Shown here: positions 1 through 9,178 of the stretch, one piece after another
How the letters are laid out: each line of letters begins with the position of its first letter
Position numbering within the stretch: the first letter of the stretch is position 1
NCBI RefSeq assembly: GCF_003966695.1
Contig: NZ_AP018828.1
Location: forward strand, 650,001 to 714,000
Direction of reading: 5' to 3'
Length of the DNA: 64,000 nucleotides
Source of the DNA: Asticcacaulis excentricus
Lineage (GTDB): Bacteria; Pseudomonadota; Alphaproteobacteria; Caulobacterales; Caulobacteraceae
Made by a program: the position numbers and the translations under genes
The notes under the pieces: generated by a model
What the model saw: only the letters and a program-made list of their open reading frames with translations
What the model was told of the DNA's origin: nothing
Databases searched by the model: none

Positions 1-2065
1 AGGTCTTGAAATGCTGGCGTGCCAGAAGCGTCGTCGGGCAGATAATGGCCACCTGCTGACCCGACATGGCCACCACAAAAGCCGCGCGCAAGGCCACCTC
101 GGTCTTGCCAAAGCCGACATCGCCGCAGATGAGACGATCCATCGGATGCCCCTTCGACAGGTCGTCGAGCACGTCGTGGATGGCGTTGAGCTGGTCTTCG
201 GTTTCTTCGTAGGGGAATTGCGCGCAGAATTCGTCATAAAGCCCGGACGGCGGATCGATCTGCTGACCCACCTTAAGGGCACGCGCCGCCGCGAGCTGGA
301 TCAGGCCGTCGGCCATCTCACGCAGCTTTTCTTTGGCCTTCGCTTTGCGCGCCTGCCAGCTTGCCGAGCCCAGACGATCCAGTTGCGCCGTGTCGGAATC
401 CGCCCCATAGCGCGTCAGCAGGTCGATATTTTCGACCGGCAGGTACAGCTTGGCTTCGGCGGCGTATTGCAGTTCGAGGCAGGCGTGCGGCGCGTCGTTG
501 ACGCTCAGCGTTTTCAAGCCCTCATAGCGCCCGATGCCGTGTTCGATATGCACGACCAGATCGCCCTGGGACAGGGAGGAGGCTTCGGCCAGAAAATTGT
601 TGGCACGCCGACGCTTACGCGGGCGGGCTAATCTATCACCTAAGATATCGGTTTCCGAAATAACCGCCAGAGTCTCGGTCTCGAACCCCTGATCAAGCGG
701 CAGAACGGCGCGCTGGATCGGCTTGGCCTTGGTGCCGGCGACCCCGAAGCTCAGCGCATCAGCATAGTCCTTGGCCAGCCGCGTCTTGTCGAGGCCGTGG
801 TCGGAGAGCATGGCCCCCAGTCGATCGGACGAGCCTTCGGTCCAAGAGGCAAACAGCACCCGCTTCCCGGCCTTCGACAGGGTCTTGGCGTGGTCGGCCA
901 CGGCTGTAAACAGGTTGACGCTATCCTGATGGCGTTCCGGTGCAAAACTGCGGCCTGGCCGCGCCCCCAGATCAATGGCCGAAGCCTCATCGCGCTGAAA
1001 GGTCTCGAACTGACGCACGCGGCCCTTTTGCAGACCGCTCTGCCATTCGCTGTCGTCGAGATAGAGGCGACCGGGTGGCAGGGCGCGATAGCCGCTGTCC
1101 AGTTTGACAGCGCCCTTGGCCATGACGCGGGCATCGCCCGACCCTTTGCGCGACTCATAGGCATCGAGCACGGAGTCGCGCCATTCGCCGAAGGCCTGCT
1201 CGGCCAGACCGTCCAGCAGGATCAGGGTCTGCGGCGGCAGGTAATCGAACACGCTGTCGAGGCGCTCATAAAACAGAGGCAGCAGGGTTTCGACGCCTTG
1301 CCGGCGGATACCGGAAGACACGGCCGCATAGATCGGGTCATCGCCGGGCGCGCCGAAGTTTTCCAGATAGCCCTGACGGAAACGGCTGATGCTTTGTTCG
1401 TCCAGCAGGATTTCGCTCACCGCCATGAAGTCAATCGCCGCAATCTGTTTCAGCGAGCGTTGGGTTTCCGGATCGAAGGTACGGATGGATTCGAGCTGAT
1501 CGCCGAAGAAGTCGAGCCGCACCGGCTCGTCCTGACTGGGCGAAAAGACGTCGATAATGCCGCCGCGCACGGCGAATTCGCCGCGTTCGGAAACGGTCGA
1601 GACGCGGTTATAGCCGTTGCGCGAAAAATAGGCCTCAAGCTCGCGCGTTTCGATGCTCTGACCGGGTTTGAGCGACAACAGGCTGCCGCCCATGGCATCG
1701 CGCGGCGGCACCTTCTGCGACAAGGCGGCCGAGGTGGTGAGGATCAGCACAGGCTTAGCCGGTTTCCCATTCAGCGCCTGAAGCCGCGTCAGGCCGCTCA
1801 TGCGCTGGGCAATCAGGGCGGTCGTCGGGCTCACCCGGTCATAGGGCAGGCAGTCCCAGGCTGGAAAGCGAATCACATCCAGTTCCGGCGCATAGAAGGC
1901 CAGTTCTTCGGCGATGGCGTTCATGCGACCATGATCACGCGCCACGAACAACGCTAATCCTTCGGCGCGCGTCAGGTCCGACGCCACCAGACTGTCGTAA
2001 CCCGGCGGACACCCGGTCAGGGACAGGCGGGTGGCGGCGGCAGTAATGCGGGAAATATCGGACAT
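1..2065 (-). CDS. mfd: Transcription-repair coupling factor Mfd (N-terminal 688 codons, cut by window edge)
   Basis: Mfd is a cytosolic ATP-driven translocase that removes RNA polymerase stalled at DNA damage and recruits UvrA. The visible part starts MSDISRIT and runs through the UvrB-like N-terminal modules. Next comes the polymerase-interacting region, with the motif HIEHGIGRYEGL. The helicase domain then begins with Walker A GDVGFGKTEVA near residue 655. The C-terminal half lies beyond base 1. The ATG at 2065 directly abuts the sdhE stop codon, so the two are probably co-transcribed. The family assignment is secure from the RNA polymerase-interacting and translocase motifs; the gene is incomplete only because of the window. 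Confidence 0.96.
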   Translation of the reverse strand, partial: MSDISRITAAATRLSLTGCPPGYDSLVASDLTRAEGLALFVARDHGRMNAIAEELAFYAPELDVIRFPAWDCLPYDRVSPTTALIAQRMSGLTRLQALNGKPAKPVLILTTSAALSQKVPPRDAMGGSLLSLKPGQSIETRELEAYFSRNGYNRVSTVSERGEFAVRGGIIDVFSPSQDEPVRLDFFGDQLESIRTFDPETQRSLKQIAAIDFMAVSEILLDEQSISRFRQGYLENFGAPGDDPIYAAVSSGIRRQGVETLLPLFYERLDSVFDYLPPQTLILLDGLAEQAFGEWRDSVLDAYESRKGSGDARVMAKGAVKLDSGYRALPPGRLYLDDSEWQSGLQKGRVRQFETFQRDEASAIDLGARPGRSFAPERHQDSVNLFTAVADHAKTLSKAGKRVLFASWTEGSSDRLGAMLSDHGLDKTRLAKDYADALSFGVAGTKAKPIQRAVLPLDQGFETETLAVISETDILGDRLARPRKRRRANNFLAEASSLSQGDLVVHIEHGIGRYEGLKTLSVNDAPHACLELQYAAEAKLYLPVENIDLLTRYGADSDTAQLDRLGSASWQARKAKAKEKLREMADGLIQLAAARALKVGQQIDPPSGLYDEFCAQFPYEETEDQLNAIHDVLDDLSKGHPMDRLICGDVGFGKTEVALRAAFVVAMSGQQVAIICPTTLLARQHFKT

Positions 2066-2359
2066 CTATTGCTGAAGCTTTGTGTAAGCTGTCTTATAAT
2101 ACTGATTGAGCTGGTTCATGATTTCGGAATCATGCTCCGGGGGCACGGGGTCGCGCTCGATGATCCAGCCATAGAGATCCTGATCCGGCGCTTCAAGCAG
2201 GGCTTCGAAAACATCGAGCTGTTCGGCGGTCATGGTCGGCAGATATTCTTCGGCGAAATGCCCCAGAATGATGTCCGCCTCCTTGAAACCGCGGCGTGAA
2301 GCGCGGAACCACAGCTTGCGCAGGCGGGCCTGATGGAGATCGTCAGCGGTGTCGGTCAT
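2066..2359 (-). CDS. sdhE: FAD assembly factor SdhE (succinate dehydrogenase flavinylation)
   Basis: This small cytosolic protein helps attach FAD covalently to the flavoprotein subunit of succinate dehydrogenase. The 97-residue product shows the family hallmark RGxxE as R23-G-F-K-E27, followed by the ADIILGHFAEEYL helix typical of the fold. I chose ATG 2359 because a GGGAA ribosome site lies just upstream. An earlier in-frame ATG at 2383 would add eight residues unlike the family. The mfd start codon follows at once, and recG is divergent, an order often seen in alphaproteobacteria. Confidence 0.93.
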   Translation of the reverse strand: MTDTADDLHQARLRKLWFRASRRGFKEADIILGHFAEEYLPTMTAEQLDVFEALLEAPDQDLYGWIIERDPVPPEHDSEIMNQLNQYYKTAYTKLQQ

Positions 2360-2424
2360 GGTTTTCCCGTCTATGGAGCGCAATCGCCCTTCTCTTTCAT
2401 ACGGTTTGGTGCTTGAAAGAGCCT

Positions 2425-4491
2425 ATGCGTCCGGAAATTTTGTTCCCCTATTACACGTCTTTGACCGGCCTGAAAGGGGTCGGGCCGAAAATTGCGCCGC
2501 ACCTGATCCGCCATGTCGGGTCCTATGTGCGCGACCTGCTGTTTACCCTGCCCAGCCAGTTGATTTTTCGGCCCGTCAGTCGCATCGCCGAGGCCCGCGT
2601 GGGGCAGGTTCAGACCCTGTGCGTGACCATCGGCAGTTATCAGAAAAGCGCCGGTAAAGGACCACAGCGCATCACCGTCTTCGATGACAGCGGGCAGATG
2701 CAACTGACCTATTTTCATCCAATCCGGGGCTTCGAACAGCAACATCCGGTCGGCGAAGCCCGCTGGATCAGCGGCAAGGTCGAAAGTTTCGGTTCGTCGC
2801 TTCAAATGAACCATCCGGACTATGTGGTGCCCATGGACAAACAGGACACCATCCCTTTGTTTGAAACCGTCTATCCGGCGACAGCGGCGGTTTCGCCTCG
2901 GCTGATGCGGCGTTTTATCGAAGCGGCCCTGCACAGGGTGCCCGACCTGCCGGAGTGGCTGGATACTGAGACGCTGGGGCGACTGAAAATTTCCGGTTTT
3001 TCGGATGCGTTGCGCGCGGCCCACGCACCCGTGAGCGAAGCCGACCTTCTGCCTGAAGCTCCGGCGCGCAAGCGGCTGGCCTATGATGAGGCGCTGGCCC
3101 ATCAACTGGCCATGAAGGCGCGCAAACAGCACCGTCAGGCGACCCCGGCGCTGATCATCGACCGTCACCTATGGGCCGATAAGGCTTTGTCGACCCTGCC
3201 CTTCGCCCTCACGCGGGCGCAGACACGTGCCCTGAACGATATTCGCGGTGACCTGCGCTCCGGCGAACGCATGAACCGCCTCATTCAGGGCGATGTCGGG
3301 TCGGGCAAGACTCTGGTGGCCCTGATGGCCATGATCGACGTCGCCGAAGCCGGGCATCAGAGCGTCATGATGGCCCCGACCGAAATTCTGGCGCGTCAAC
3401 ATTACGAGAAATCGCTGTCCATCCTGAGCGACATGGGTATTTCTGCCGTGCTGATGACGGGGCGCGACAAGGGTAAGGAGCGCGAAGCCAAACGCGCCGG
3501 CGTAGCGTCAGGTGAAACGACAATGATCTTCGGCACCCATGCGGTGTTTCAGGAAGGCGTGGCGTTCAAAGGTCTGCAATTCTGCGTTATCGACGAACAA
3601 CATCGCTTCGGCGTGGGACAGCGGCAACGTCTGTTCCTGAAGGGCGAAAGCGTCCACTACCTGTCCATGTCAGCAACGCCCATTCCGCGCACGCTGGCGC
3701 TCACCCAATATGGCGAGTCTGACCTCAGTGTGCTCGATGAAAAGCCAGCCGGCCGGCAACCCATCCACACAGCGGTCATCCCGCGAGCCCGTCTGTCCGA
3801 GGTGTTCGATCGGCTGAAATCGGCCATAGCCGCCGGCTCGCAAGCCTACTGGATCTGCCCGCTGGTCGAAGAAAGCGCCGAGTCCGACCTTATCGCAGTC
3901 GAAGCCCGTCACGAGTCGCTCCAGGAAGCTCTGGGGCGTGAGGTCGGGCTGGTGCATGGGCGAATGCCGTCGGCCGAAAAGGAAGACGTCGTGGCGCGCT
4001 TTGCCTCCGGCGAGCTGCCGCTGTTGTGCGCGACAACCGTGGTCGAAGTCGGCATCGACGTGCCCAATGCCTCGATCATCATTATCGAACAGGCCGAACG
4101 CTTCGGTCTGGCGCAACTGCATCAGTTGCGGGGTCGGGTCGGGCGGGGTTCGGCGAAAAGTGCCTGCATCCTGCTCTATGACATGCCACTGGGACAGGCG
4201 GCCAAGGCGCGACTGGAACTGCTGCGCACGACGGAAGACGGATTTGAGATCGCCGAAATGGACTGGAAACTGCGTGGTGAAGGCGATTTGCTGGGGGCGC
4301 GGCAGTCAGGTTTCCCCGCCTATCGCTTTGTTGATCCGGTGGCGCACGCCGACCTGATCGCTACGGCGTCGCGGGACGCGCAGTATATTCTTCAGCACGA
4401 AGCGCAATTCCCGCCCCAGCGCCGGCAGGCTCTGGAAGTCCTGCGCCACCTGTTCGACTGGCGACCTAATGCAGCGGACAAGGTGGATTAA
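2425..4491 (+). CDS. recG: ATP-dependent DNA helicase RecG
   Basis: RecG remodels stalled replication forks and Holliday junctions by branch migration. The 688-residue product begins MRPEILFPYYTSLTGLKGVG, the usual helix-hairpin start. A wedge/OB domain follows, then Walker A GDVGSGKT, the DEQH box of motif II, and the C-terminal helicase motifs, including the QLRGRVGRG segment. ATG 2425 was taken rather than upstream in-frame starts because the family N-terminus begins there and a GAAAGA element precedes it. It is divergent from sdhE-mfd, and its stop overlaps the convergent DUF3089 gene by 4 bp. Confidence 0.96.
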   Translation: MRPEILFPYYTSLTGLKGVGPKIAPHLIRHVGSYVRDLLFTLPSQLIFRPVSRIAEARVGQVQTLCVTIGSYQKSAGKGPQRITVFDDSGQMQLTYFHPIRGFEQQHPVGEARWISGKVESFGSSLQMNHPDYVVPMDKQDTIPLFETVYPATAAVSPRLMRRFIEAALHRVPDLPEWLDTETLGRLKISGFSDALRAAHAPVSEADLLPEAPARKRLAYDEALAHQLAMKARKQHRQATPALIIDRHLWADKALSTLPFALTRAQTRALNDIRGDLRSGERMNRLIQGDVGSGKTLVALMAMIDVAEAGHQSVMMAPTEILARQHYEKSLSILSDMGISAVLMTGRDKGKEREAKRAGVASGETTMIFGTHAVFQEGVAFKGLQFCVIDEQHRFGVGQRQRLFLKGESVHYLSMSATPIPRTLALTQYGESDLSVLDEKPAGRQPIHTAVIPRARLSEVFDRLKSAIAAGSQAYWICPLVEESAESDLIAVEARHESLQEALGREVGLVHGRMPSAEKEDVVARFASGELPLLCATTVVEVGIDVPNASIIIIEQAERFGLAQLHQLRGRVGRGSAKSACILLYDMPLGQAAKARLELLRTTEDGFEIAEMDWKLRGEGDLLGARQSGFPAYRFVDPVAHADLIATASRDAQYILQHEAQFPPQRRQALEVLRHLFDWRPNAADKVD

Positions 4492-5633
4492 TCCCGGCGG
4501 GACCCGCGCCAGGCGAGCCACCGCGCCTGAGAATCCGCTTGAAGATCGGCATAAAACAGATTGTAGGGACGTACTTTTTTACTATCCGCCCATGACCCGT
4601 CAATATCGAAAGACGGACCCGACGGCCGCGACACATAGAGGATATCGCCGCGGCAGCGCGCACTGACCTTGCGCGGCATTAGGGCCGGTGTCGTCCCCCA
4701 TTCCAGCCCCGTCGCATTGGCGGCACCCAGACTGTGACGCGCCTCGACCTCCTTGTCCGTCACGGCTCCTGTCAGCGGATTGACGCACAGGGCCTTACCG
4801 TCCAGCGGCTCCATAATACTGGTCGGGCTCCAGTCCATGGCCCGGCGCTGCGCCTGCAAGGCGCGGTCAGGACGGCCATTATCGACGCTCAGATAAGCAA
4901 CGACGCAGCCATATTGGGTACGCTGCTGACAGGCCGGGACCGCTTGCCCCGCTTGAAAATCATCGGCAGGAGTCAGGGCTTCGAGAAAATAGACAGCGAC
5001 CAGCGCCGACTTTAGCGCCTCATCGGTCAAGATGCGCTCTTTCAGCAGCCGCTGCCCCAGGAACGCCCCCTGCTCCAGCCCCACAATGATAAAGCCGCTG
5101 CCGTTACGGCGCTGGGCCAGAAAGGCGTCAAAGGCGGCCTCAACATCCCCATAGGCAAATTGCCGGGCCTCACGCGCATCTTCGCGTTGCGTCAGTTGGC
5201 TGTAGAGGCTGGCCTGACGATAGCGCGGCGCATAGACATAGCCGACCGCATTGAACGGTCCGGCATAGTTAGGGAGTTGATTGCGTATCACCTCGGCGCT
5301 GGCCGTGGGATCATCAATCGGTCCCACCCAGTCCTTACCGCCATTGAAGGTCGTGCCGTGGATGAAGAAGATATCGACTTTTTGAGGATTGCGGTTGCGA
5401 CGTACCTCCAACCCGTTGAGCGCCGGATTAAGATACCAGCCGCTCACCTTGCGATAATCAGGGGCAGCCGGCGGCACATAGGTTTGAAACGGCACCTTGG
5501 GGTCGAGATTGTGACGCATAATGTCGTCACCCCACAGCGTCCCGACCATGACCACAAACAGCCCTCCCAGCAGGGAGAAGCCGGCGATCAGCAGGCGTCT
5601 ATGGGCAAGGGGAAGCTGGGGCTTATCGGACAT
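4488..5633 (-). CDS. DUF3089 family alpha/beta-hydrolase-like membrane-anchored protein
   Basis: The 381-residue protein has one hydrophobic segment at about residues 13-34, which suggests an inner-membrane anchor with the rest in the periplasm. The body matches the DUF3089 pattern: VDIFFIHGTTF, FNAVGYVYAPRYRQA, and GDVEAAFDAFLA before the nucleophile elbow. That elbow reads GLEQG at residues 185-189, where active relatives have GHSQG, so the expected serine is glutamate. It may therefore lack hydrolase activity. The substrate is unknown. The stop overlaps the recG stop in convergent orientation. Confidence 0.75.
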   Translation of the reverse strand: MSDKPQLPLAHRRLLIAGFSLLGGLFVVMVGTLWGDDIMRHNLDPKVPFQTYVPPAAPDYRKVSGWYLNPALNGLEVRRNRNPQKVDIFFIHGTTFNGGKDWVGPIDDPTASAEVIRNQLPNYAGPFNAVGYVYAPRYRQASLYSQLTQREDAREARQFAYGDVEAAFDAFLAQRRNGSGFIIVGLEQGAFLGQRLLKERILTDEALKSALVAVYFLEALTPADDFQAGQAVPACQQRTQYGCVVAYLSVDNGRPDRALQAQRRAMDWSPTSIMEPLDGKALCVNPLTGAVTDKEVEARHSLGAANATGLEWGTTPALMPRKVSARCRGDILYVSRPSGPSFDIDGSWADSKKVRPYNLFYADLQADSQARWLAWRGSRRD

Positions 5634-5724
5634 GCAGCAGGCGACGGTTTCCTTCAGGCCTCTATCATGAGGCCGGGCGTGGCATCAGGCAAGCGCTCAG
5701 CGCTTCACATATTATGTGCCGACG

Positions 5725-6651
5725 TTAAGGGGCTTTGGGCGTACCGGGCTTATAGGCGTCATTGGGCCAGCGTTTATGCACCCAGAACCATTCTTCCGGC
5801 CGCGCACGCACCACCTCTTCGATAAAGGCCGAAACCTTGGCCACGGTGCTGTCGATATCAGCGGCCTTATGGCCGGTATCATCCACCTCAATCGGCTCAT
5901 GAACGATCACACGGAAGCGCGCCTTGTGCAGACGCTCGACCGTCATCGGCTGCAAGACCGTGCCAAAGCGCATAGCCAGCCGCGTCGGGCCGGGCGCCGT
6001 ATCGGCGCTGCGCCCGAAAAAGGGGGTGGCGACGCCGCGATTGAACTTCTGATCGTTCATCAGCGCGACCGATTCGCCCTTGGCCATGGCGATCAGCAAT
6101 TCCTTCGCCCCGTCGCCACCCTTCGGCGCAAACAGACGCACCCCGTAACGCATCCGTCCGGCCTTGATACGCTCATCGACATACGGGTTATTGGCGGCGC
6201 GATAGGTCATCTGACAGTCAACCCCCGCATCGACGATGGTCGAGGGCATAATCTCCCAGTTGGCAAAATGCCCGGAGATGAAGACCACAGGGGTCTGACT
6301 CTCGGCTATGGCCTTCAGCCGCTCCATATTGACCACCTCAACGCGCCCGTTGGCGATGCGGATGCGGTCCATAATGGCGAATTCGGCAAAGGTGCGCCCC
6401 AGATTGTCCCACTGCGCGCGGGCGACGTTCGCCTTCCACGCCTCGTCCTTGTCCGGAAAGGCGAGGTCGAGGTTCTGACGCACCAGCTTCTGGGTCGGGG
6501 TGATGGGCCCTATGGCCTTCAGCAGCCACGCCCCCATATCCGACGCCGTATCGACCGGCAAGGCGCGCACGACGCCGACGAACAGGTCGTACATCAGCGC
6601 CTCGAAGCGCCAGGCCATATCTTGCCAGAAGGAAGGTTTTGCAGAAGACAT
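5725..6651 (-). CDS. LpxL/HtrB-type lipid A biosynthesis acyltransferase
   Basis: Enzymes of this family transfer a secondary acyl chain from acyl-ACP onto lipid A precursors at the inner membrane. The 308-residue protein has the catalytic HxxxxE motif as H128-F-A-N-W-E133 within SGHFANWEI. It also has the later DQKFNRGVATPFFGR and GPTRLAMRFG segments conserved in the family. An amphipathic N-terminus serves as a likely membrane anchor. The glycosyltransferase gene lies 13 bp upstream in the same direction, so the two may form an envelope-sugar/lipid operon. The acyl chain and exact position cannot be told from sequence. Confidence 0.88.
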   Translation of the reverse strand: MSSAKPSFWQDMAWRFEALMYDLFVGVVRALPVDTASDMGAWLLKAIGPITPTQKLVRQNLDLAFPDKDEAWKANVARAQWDNLGRTFAEFAIMDRIRIANGRVEVVNMERLKAIAESQTPVVFISGHFANWEIMPSTIVDAGVDCQMTYRAANNPYVDERIKAGRMRYGVRLFAPKGGDGAKELLIAMAKGESVALMNDQKFNRGVATPFFGRSADTAPGPTRLAMRFGTVLQPMTVERLHKARFRVIVHEPIEVDDTGHKAADIDSTVAKVSAFIEEVVRARPEEWFWVHKRWPNDAYKPGTPKAP

Positions 6652-6664
6652 GTAATCTGATGCC

Positions 6665-7438
6665 TTAAGATTTTTCTTTAAGCTCTTTTTGAGCCTTGAG
6701 AATTTTCAACAAGCGCTTCACACGGGCTTCGGCTGCCAGATGGCTGGACAATACCCCGTCCCAGCCACCGGTGAAGTGGCAACGGAACAGGAAATAGCGC
6801 GTGAAAACGAACGGATATTCGAACGGCAGGCGCAGCCATATCGCCCAGGCGGGCTTTTTCAGCGCCTTGGCCTGAAGGTTGGTGTAGGAGTCGAGCTTCT
6901 GACGGATATGGTCATAGGACCGCGCCGAAAAGTGCGTCGCCGATCCGTGTAGCTGCCCTACCGGCTCGTCTCTGGTGTCTACCGTGTCGTGCACCAGCGA
7001 GTCGCGGAACCGTACCTTACGCCGGTCATAGAGGCGCACATAGTTGTGATAGTCGGCCCACAGGCGCGGCTTGTCCTTACCCGGATAGACATTGCGCAGC
7101 TTGAACCGATAGGCCGGCAGGTCAGGGCCGCGCGCGATCAGGGCCTTGATTTCCTGATACAACTGCGGCGTCACCACCTCATCGGCGTCGAGATTGAGTA
7201 TCCAGTCGTGGCTGGCGCAGTCTTCAGAAAAGCGCTTTTGCGGCCCGTACCCCACCCAATCATTGTGAAAGACCTTCGCCCCCATCTGACGCGCCATATC
7301 CGGCGTTCCGTCCGTGGAGCCGGAATCGACCACCACCACCTCATCGACCAGCCCCTCAATCGCCCGCAGGCAATTGGCGAGACGATCGGCTTCATTCTTG
7401 GTGATAATACACGCGCTCAGTTTCGGCGGTGAGGACAT
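6665..7438 (-). CDS. Family 2 glycosyltransferase (WaaE/KdtX-like)
   Basis: The 257-residue product begins with a GT-A fold: LSACIITKNEADRL, VVVVDSGSTDGT, and the nucleotide-sugar metal motif D84-A-D86 in LNLDADEVV. The later FRDSLVHDTVD and HFSARSYDHIRQKLD segments resemble WaaE/KdtX-type lipopolysaccharide core glucosyltransferases. A hydrophobic patch, WLRLPFEYPFVFTRYF, suggests peripheral binding to the inner membrane. It is the first gene before the LpxL-type acyltransferase, which supports a role in lipopolysaccharide assembly. Donor and acceptor are not predictable here. Confidence 0.87.
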   Translation of the reverse strand: MSSPPKLSACIITKNEADRLANCLRAIEGLVDEVVVVDSGSTDGTPDMARQMGAKVFHNDWVGYGPQKRFSEDCASHDWILNLDADEVVTPQLYQEIKALIARGPDLPAYRFKLRNVYPGKDKPRLWADYHNYVRLYDRRKVRFRDSLVHDTVDTRDEPVGQLHGSATHFSARSYDHIRQKLDSYTNLQAKALKKPAWAIWLRLPFEYPFVFTRYFLFRCHFTGGWDGVLSSHLAAEARVKRLLKILKAQKELKEKS

Positions 7439-7457
7439 AAAGGAACTCTGGGTGCTC

Positions 7458-7528
7458 GTATCGTGAATTTGAAGTTCGCTTCCTTTTTCATATCGAGAAC
7501 CGTGCGAACTTCAAATTCAAAACGATAC
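7458..7528. repeat. Hairpin element 1 of a tandem pair
   Basis: An imperfect inverted repeat has arms at 7458-7479 and 7504-7528 that match except for a 3-nt insertion in the right arm. The loop contains ATATCGAG. It lies in the 282-bp gap between the divergent glycosyltransferase and photolyase genes. The neighbouring hairpin at 7545-7619 has the same plan and the same loop octamer, so the two look like diverged copies of one mobile or REP-like unit. Confidence 0.8.
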
Positions 7529-7544
7529 TAGATACAATAAGTTG

Positions 7545-7619
7545 CTAGTGTCCTGTTGAATCTGAAATTCGCCAGAGGGCGATATCGAGCGCATGCGAAT
7601 TTCAGATTCAGGACACTAG
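7545..7619. repeat. Hairpin element 2 of a tandem pair
   Basis: The inverted repeat has arms at 7545-7572 and 7595-7619, identical except for a 3-nt insertion in the left arm. Its ends read CTAGTGTCCTG and CAGGACACTAG. The loop again carries ATATCGAG, as in the hairpin 17 bp to the left. The inner arm halves (GAATCTGAAATTCGC here, GAATTTGAAGTTCGC in element 1) are clearly related. No T-run follows, so a simple terminator is unlikely. Confidence 0.8.
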
Positions 7620-7720
7620 ATTGTTCTGGCTTAGTCGCCTCCCCCGGTCCGGTCAATAGTGATCGGATTGATCGAACCCGCCCAGCCGCACGTAAACCGG
7701 AATTTGAACAGGCCCTATTG

Positions 7721-9175
7721 ATGACCCAAACGACGATCCTGTGGTTTCGTTCCGATCTGCGACTGCAAGATCATGAAGGCGTGGAAGCCGCGCTCAACAG
7801 CGGCAGCCCGGTGGTGCCGGTCTATATTTACGACGAACAACTGGCACAGCGGCCTTTAGGGGCAGCTTCGAAATGGTGGCTGGATCGCTCCTTGCGGTCG
7901 CTGGATCAGGGTTTGCGGGCGCGCGGATCACGTCTGATCGTCCTCAAAGGGCCGTCTTTGGCGCAGTTGAAGCGCCTGATCGGGCAGGTTTCGGCGACAC
8001 GACTGATCCTCTCACGTACCTTTGAGCCGAAGATCGACGCCTTCGATGCCGGTCTGGGCAAGGGGCTGGGCATCCCTGTCGAGAGTTTCAACACGCACCT
8101 TCTGTCCGATCCGACGCAGATTCGCACGGGCGATGGCAATCCGTACAAGGTCTTTACCCCCTTCTACCGCGCCCTGCTGGCCCATGGAGCGGCAAAGGGC
8201 CATGCGCGAAAACCCGTGGCGACCCATTGGCCGGCCCCTGCCGAATGGCCGGAGGGCATGGAGATTGATGCGCTGGGGCTCAAACCCGCCCTGACACCGT
8301 CGGGGCGCGACTGGTCTGAAGGTTTCGATCTGTGGACGCCGGGCGAAGACGGCGCGCATCAGCGCCTGTCGGCCTTTCTGCGCTCCGGGCTGAAAGGCTA
8401 CGCGCCGGATCGCGACCGGCCCGATCTCGACATCACCTCGCGCCTGTCGCCGCATCTGCGTTTTGGGGAGATCAGCCCGCACCGGGTTCTGCATGAAGCC
8501 GAAGCGCACGCCGCCTCTCATTCGGCCCTGCGCGAAGATCTGGAAAAATTCCGCGCCGAACTGGCCTGGCGCGATTTCAGCTACAATATCCTGCAACTCC
8601 AGCCGAACCTTGATCGTGTCAATTTCAAAAGCGCCTTCGACGCCATGCCGTGGCGCGACGATACAGCGGGCTTGCGCGCGTGGCAGCGCGGCGAAACCGG
8701 CTACAGTCTGGTCGATGCCGGTATGCGTCAACTCTGGCGCACGGGGTTCATGCACAACCGCGTGCGTATGGTCTGCGCCTCGTTCCTGTCCAAGCACCTG
8801 TTGATCGACTGGCGGCTGGGGGAACAGTGGTTCTGGGACACGCTGGTCGATGCCGATCCGGCCAGCAATACGGCCAGTTGGCAATGGGTAGCCGGGTCCG
8901 GGGCCGATGCGGCCCCCTATTTCCGCATCTTCAACCCCTTGACTCAGGCCGACAAATTCGACCCGAAGGGGGCCTATCGTCGGCGCTTTGTTTCCGGTTT
9001 TACGGAAAAGATAGCAGGCGCTGCATCCACGCATCACCAAAAATTTGAACGCGACCTGTTTGATTTCGCAGGCGTTTCAGCTTCTAACTCAAAGGGTGCC
9101 CCGTACATGATCGTCGATCACGCTATGGCGCGTCAGCGGGCGCTCGACGCCTATGCGCAGATGAAAGAGGACTGA
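7721..9175 (+). CDS. phrB: Deoxyribodipyrimidine photolyase (class I, cryptochrome/photolyase family)
   Basis: This flavoenzyme uses blue light to split cyclobutane pyrimidine dimers. The 484-residue protein opens with the antenna-binding Rossmann domain (ILWFRSDLRLQDHEG). It ends with the FAD-binding helical domain, including GYSLVDAGMRQL, FMHNRVRM and WQWVAGSGADAAPYFRIFNP near residue 386. These are class I photolyase landmarks with the tryptophans needed for electron transfer. ATG 7721 fits the family N-terminus; longer in-frame extension reaches into the hairpin repeats and is rejected. sseA follows after 3 bp, so the pair is likely one transcript. Confidence 0.95.
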   Translation: MTQTTILWFRSDLRLQDHEGVEAALNSGSPVVPVYIYDEQLAQRPLGAASKWWLDRSLRSLDQGLRARGSRLIVLKGPSLAQLKRLIGQVSATRLILSRTFEPKIDAFDAGLGKGLGIPVESFNTHLLSDPTQIRTGDGNPYKVFTPFYRALLAHGAAKGHARKPVATHWPAPAEWPEGMEIDALGLKPALTPSGRDWSEGFDLWTPGEDGAHQRLSAFLRSGLKGYAPDRDRPDLDITSRLSPHLRFGEISPHRVLHEAEAHAASHSALREDLEKFRAELAWRDFSYNILQLQPNLDRVNFKSAFDAMPWRDDTAGLRAWQRGETGYSLVDAGMRQLWRTGFMHNRVRMVCASFLSKHLLIDWRLGEQWFWDTLVDADPASNTASWQWVAGSGADAAPYFRIFNPLTQADKFDPKGAYRRRFVSGFTEKIAGAASTHHQKFERDLFDFAGVSASNSKGAPYMIVDHAMARQRALDAYAQMKED

Positions 9176-9178
9176 GCC

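Noticed and set aside
797-1957. Long open frame of 386 codons on the plus strand
   Set aside because: It runs antisense to mfd and shows no protein family features. Long antisense frames are expected in GC-rich DNA.
5706-5718. Palindrome CACATA-T-TATGTG between the acyltransferase and DUF3089 genes
   Set aside because: It is perfect but short, AT-rich and unique in the window. There is no link to a regulator.
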